This document shows positions 12,460 to 12,923 of a stretch of 12,923 nt of DNA, piece by piece. The stretch's first letter is position 1. The number at the start of each line of letters is the position of its first letter. The notes under the pieces were generated by a model. The model had not been told where the DNA came from and did not search any database. It saw only the letters and a program-made list of their open reading frames with translations. A program made the translations under genes and the position numbers. Location of the stretch: assembly GCA_021736285.1 (NCBI GenBank), contig JAIPGE010000022.1:1-12923 (forward strand). Direction: 5' to 3'. The stretch is from Candidatus Izemoplasma sp. Its GTDB lineage: Bacteria; Bacillota_I; Bacilli_A; Izemoplasmatales; Izemoplasmataceae.

Positions 12460-12779
12460 ATCAAGGAGACATAGTTATAGTTGATTTTAATCCTTCATTA
12501 GGGTCAGAGCAAAAAGGGAAAAGACCTGGTGTTGTTGTTAGTAATAACATATATCATGAAAAAACTAATGGTTTTGCTATAGTAGTACCCATTACTTCAG
12601 ACAAAGCTATCAAATATCCTCTACATGTGGATTTGGATTCTAGAACAAAAACTTATGGGCAAGTGATGTGTGAACAATTAAAAACAATGGACACAAAAGT
12701 TAGAAGTTTAAAAACAGTTGATAAATTACCTAAGGATTTACTAGATAAAATATCAAAGATTATTAAATTGCTTTTTTGA
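12453..12779 (+). CDS. mazF: MazF-type mRNA interferase toxin
   Basis: A 108-residue PemK/MazF endoribonuclease. Seen: GDIVIVDFNPSLGSEQKGKRPGVVVSN with Arg24 after the GSEQ-G-K motif, PITSDK with Thr48 (the expected catalytic Arg/Thr pair), HVDLDSRTKTYGQVMCEQLKTMD and a following R-x-L segment, all in family order and spacing. Length is normal, so the toxin looks intact. Family knowledge: it cuts single-stranded mRNA at short sites in a ribosome-independent manner and halts growth when MazE is lost; the cleavage sequence cannot be predicted here. Its ATG lies within the end of mazE (ATGGTGA), so synthesis is coupled to the antitoxin. No clear terminator follows. Confidence 0.92.
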   Translation: MVNQGDIVIVDFNPSLGSEQKGKRPGVVVSNNIYHEKTNGFAIVVPITSDKAIKYPLHVDLDSRTKTYGQVMCEQLKTMDTKVRSLKTVDKLPKDLLDKISKIIKLLF

Positions 12780-12923
12780 AATCCGAAGTATGTTTTTGAA
12801 TACTTGACTGAGGCGAAAATTTGAAATTGTTTTTTTTGTGTTGTATGTTTCAATCATTTTTGAATATTAATTTATTAATTTTTTTTGTAAAAGCTGTGTT
12901 CAAGAAAAGTACTGATTCGAATT
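12780..12923 (+). other. AT-rich end of window without a recognisable gene
   Basis: The stretch has long T runs and weak symmetric pieces, AAGTAT/ATACTT (around 12786-12805) and ATTAAT/ATTAAT before eight T (around 12867-12887), the latter possibly a weak terminator for mazEF. I see no coding frame with a ribosome site. Confidence 0.4.

Noticed and set aside
12912..12923. TGATTCGAATT at the window end resembling the T-loop of tRNA-Cys, as a possible attachment repeat
   Set aside because: Only about eight bases match the tRNA and the acceptor-stem part is absent; chance similarity.
1..12923. CRISPR array, insertion sequence or prophage genes
   Set aside because: No regularly spaced repeats, transposase, integrase or phage proteins are visible; the only tandem repeat is the one coding for PKEE in rplT.

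Overview
The window is low-GC DNA (I estimate low-to-mid 30s percent G+C by eye) from a Firmicutes/Mollicutes-type bacterium. TGA is a stop codon (feoA, mazE and mazF end in TGA) and tryptophan is TGG, so the genetic code is the standard one and Mycoplasma/Spiroplasma are excluded. Gene order (infC-rpmI-rplT, rsmD-coaD, feoA-feoB), strong AGGAGG-type ribosome sites, intrinsic terminators after most units and an L20 with an added C-terminal domain suggest an early-branching low-GC lineage such as the Acholeplasma/Izemoplasma/Haloplasma group. This placement is an inference. All genes lie on the + strand.

Layout. Positions 1-663 hold the 3' half of glmU, cut by the window edge. A long structured leader with its own promoter (653-836) follows, then the infC-rpmI-rplT operon (837-2234). 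The leader contains a likely L20-type binding hairpin and an attenuator, infC probably starts at an AUA codon, and L20 carries a repeat linker plus a Rho_N/SAP-like tail. An O-antigen polymerase/ligase-type membrane protein follows (2293-3585). Next comes an independently promoted, elaborately folded RNA of about 180 nt (3637-3815) that I could not assign to a family. After it are two overlapping genes for membrane proteins (YwaF/TIGR02206-like and an unknown six-helix protein), a lone MarR regulator with a candidate operator, an M42 aminopeptidase, and rsmD-coaD.

The right half is centred on iron: a Fur-family regulator with an unusual cysteine pattern, then an operon of feoA, feoB and a ferritin-like/VIT1 fusion (MbfA type), pairing ferrous iron uptake with a probable iron-oxidising exporter or buffer. 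A tRNA-Cys gene and its terminator separate this from a mazEF toxin-antitoxin pair whose promoter is full of small repeats. The last 144 bases hold no gene I can support.

Working together: translation (IF3, L35, L20, RsmD, tRNA-Cys), cell-surface and cofactor synthesis (GlmU, CoaD, polymerase-like protein) and iron homeostasis are ordinary chromosomal functions. The parts most worth a second look are the unassigned structured RNA, the infC leader with its AUA start, the extended L20, the atypical Fur, and the habit of starting terminator hairpins inside the stop codon.
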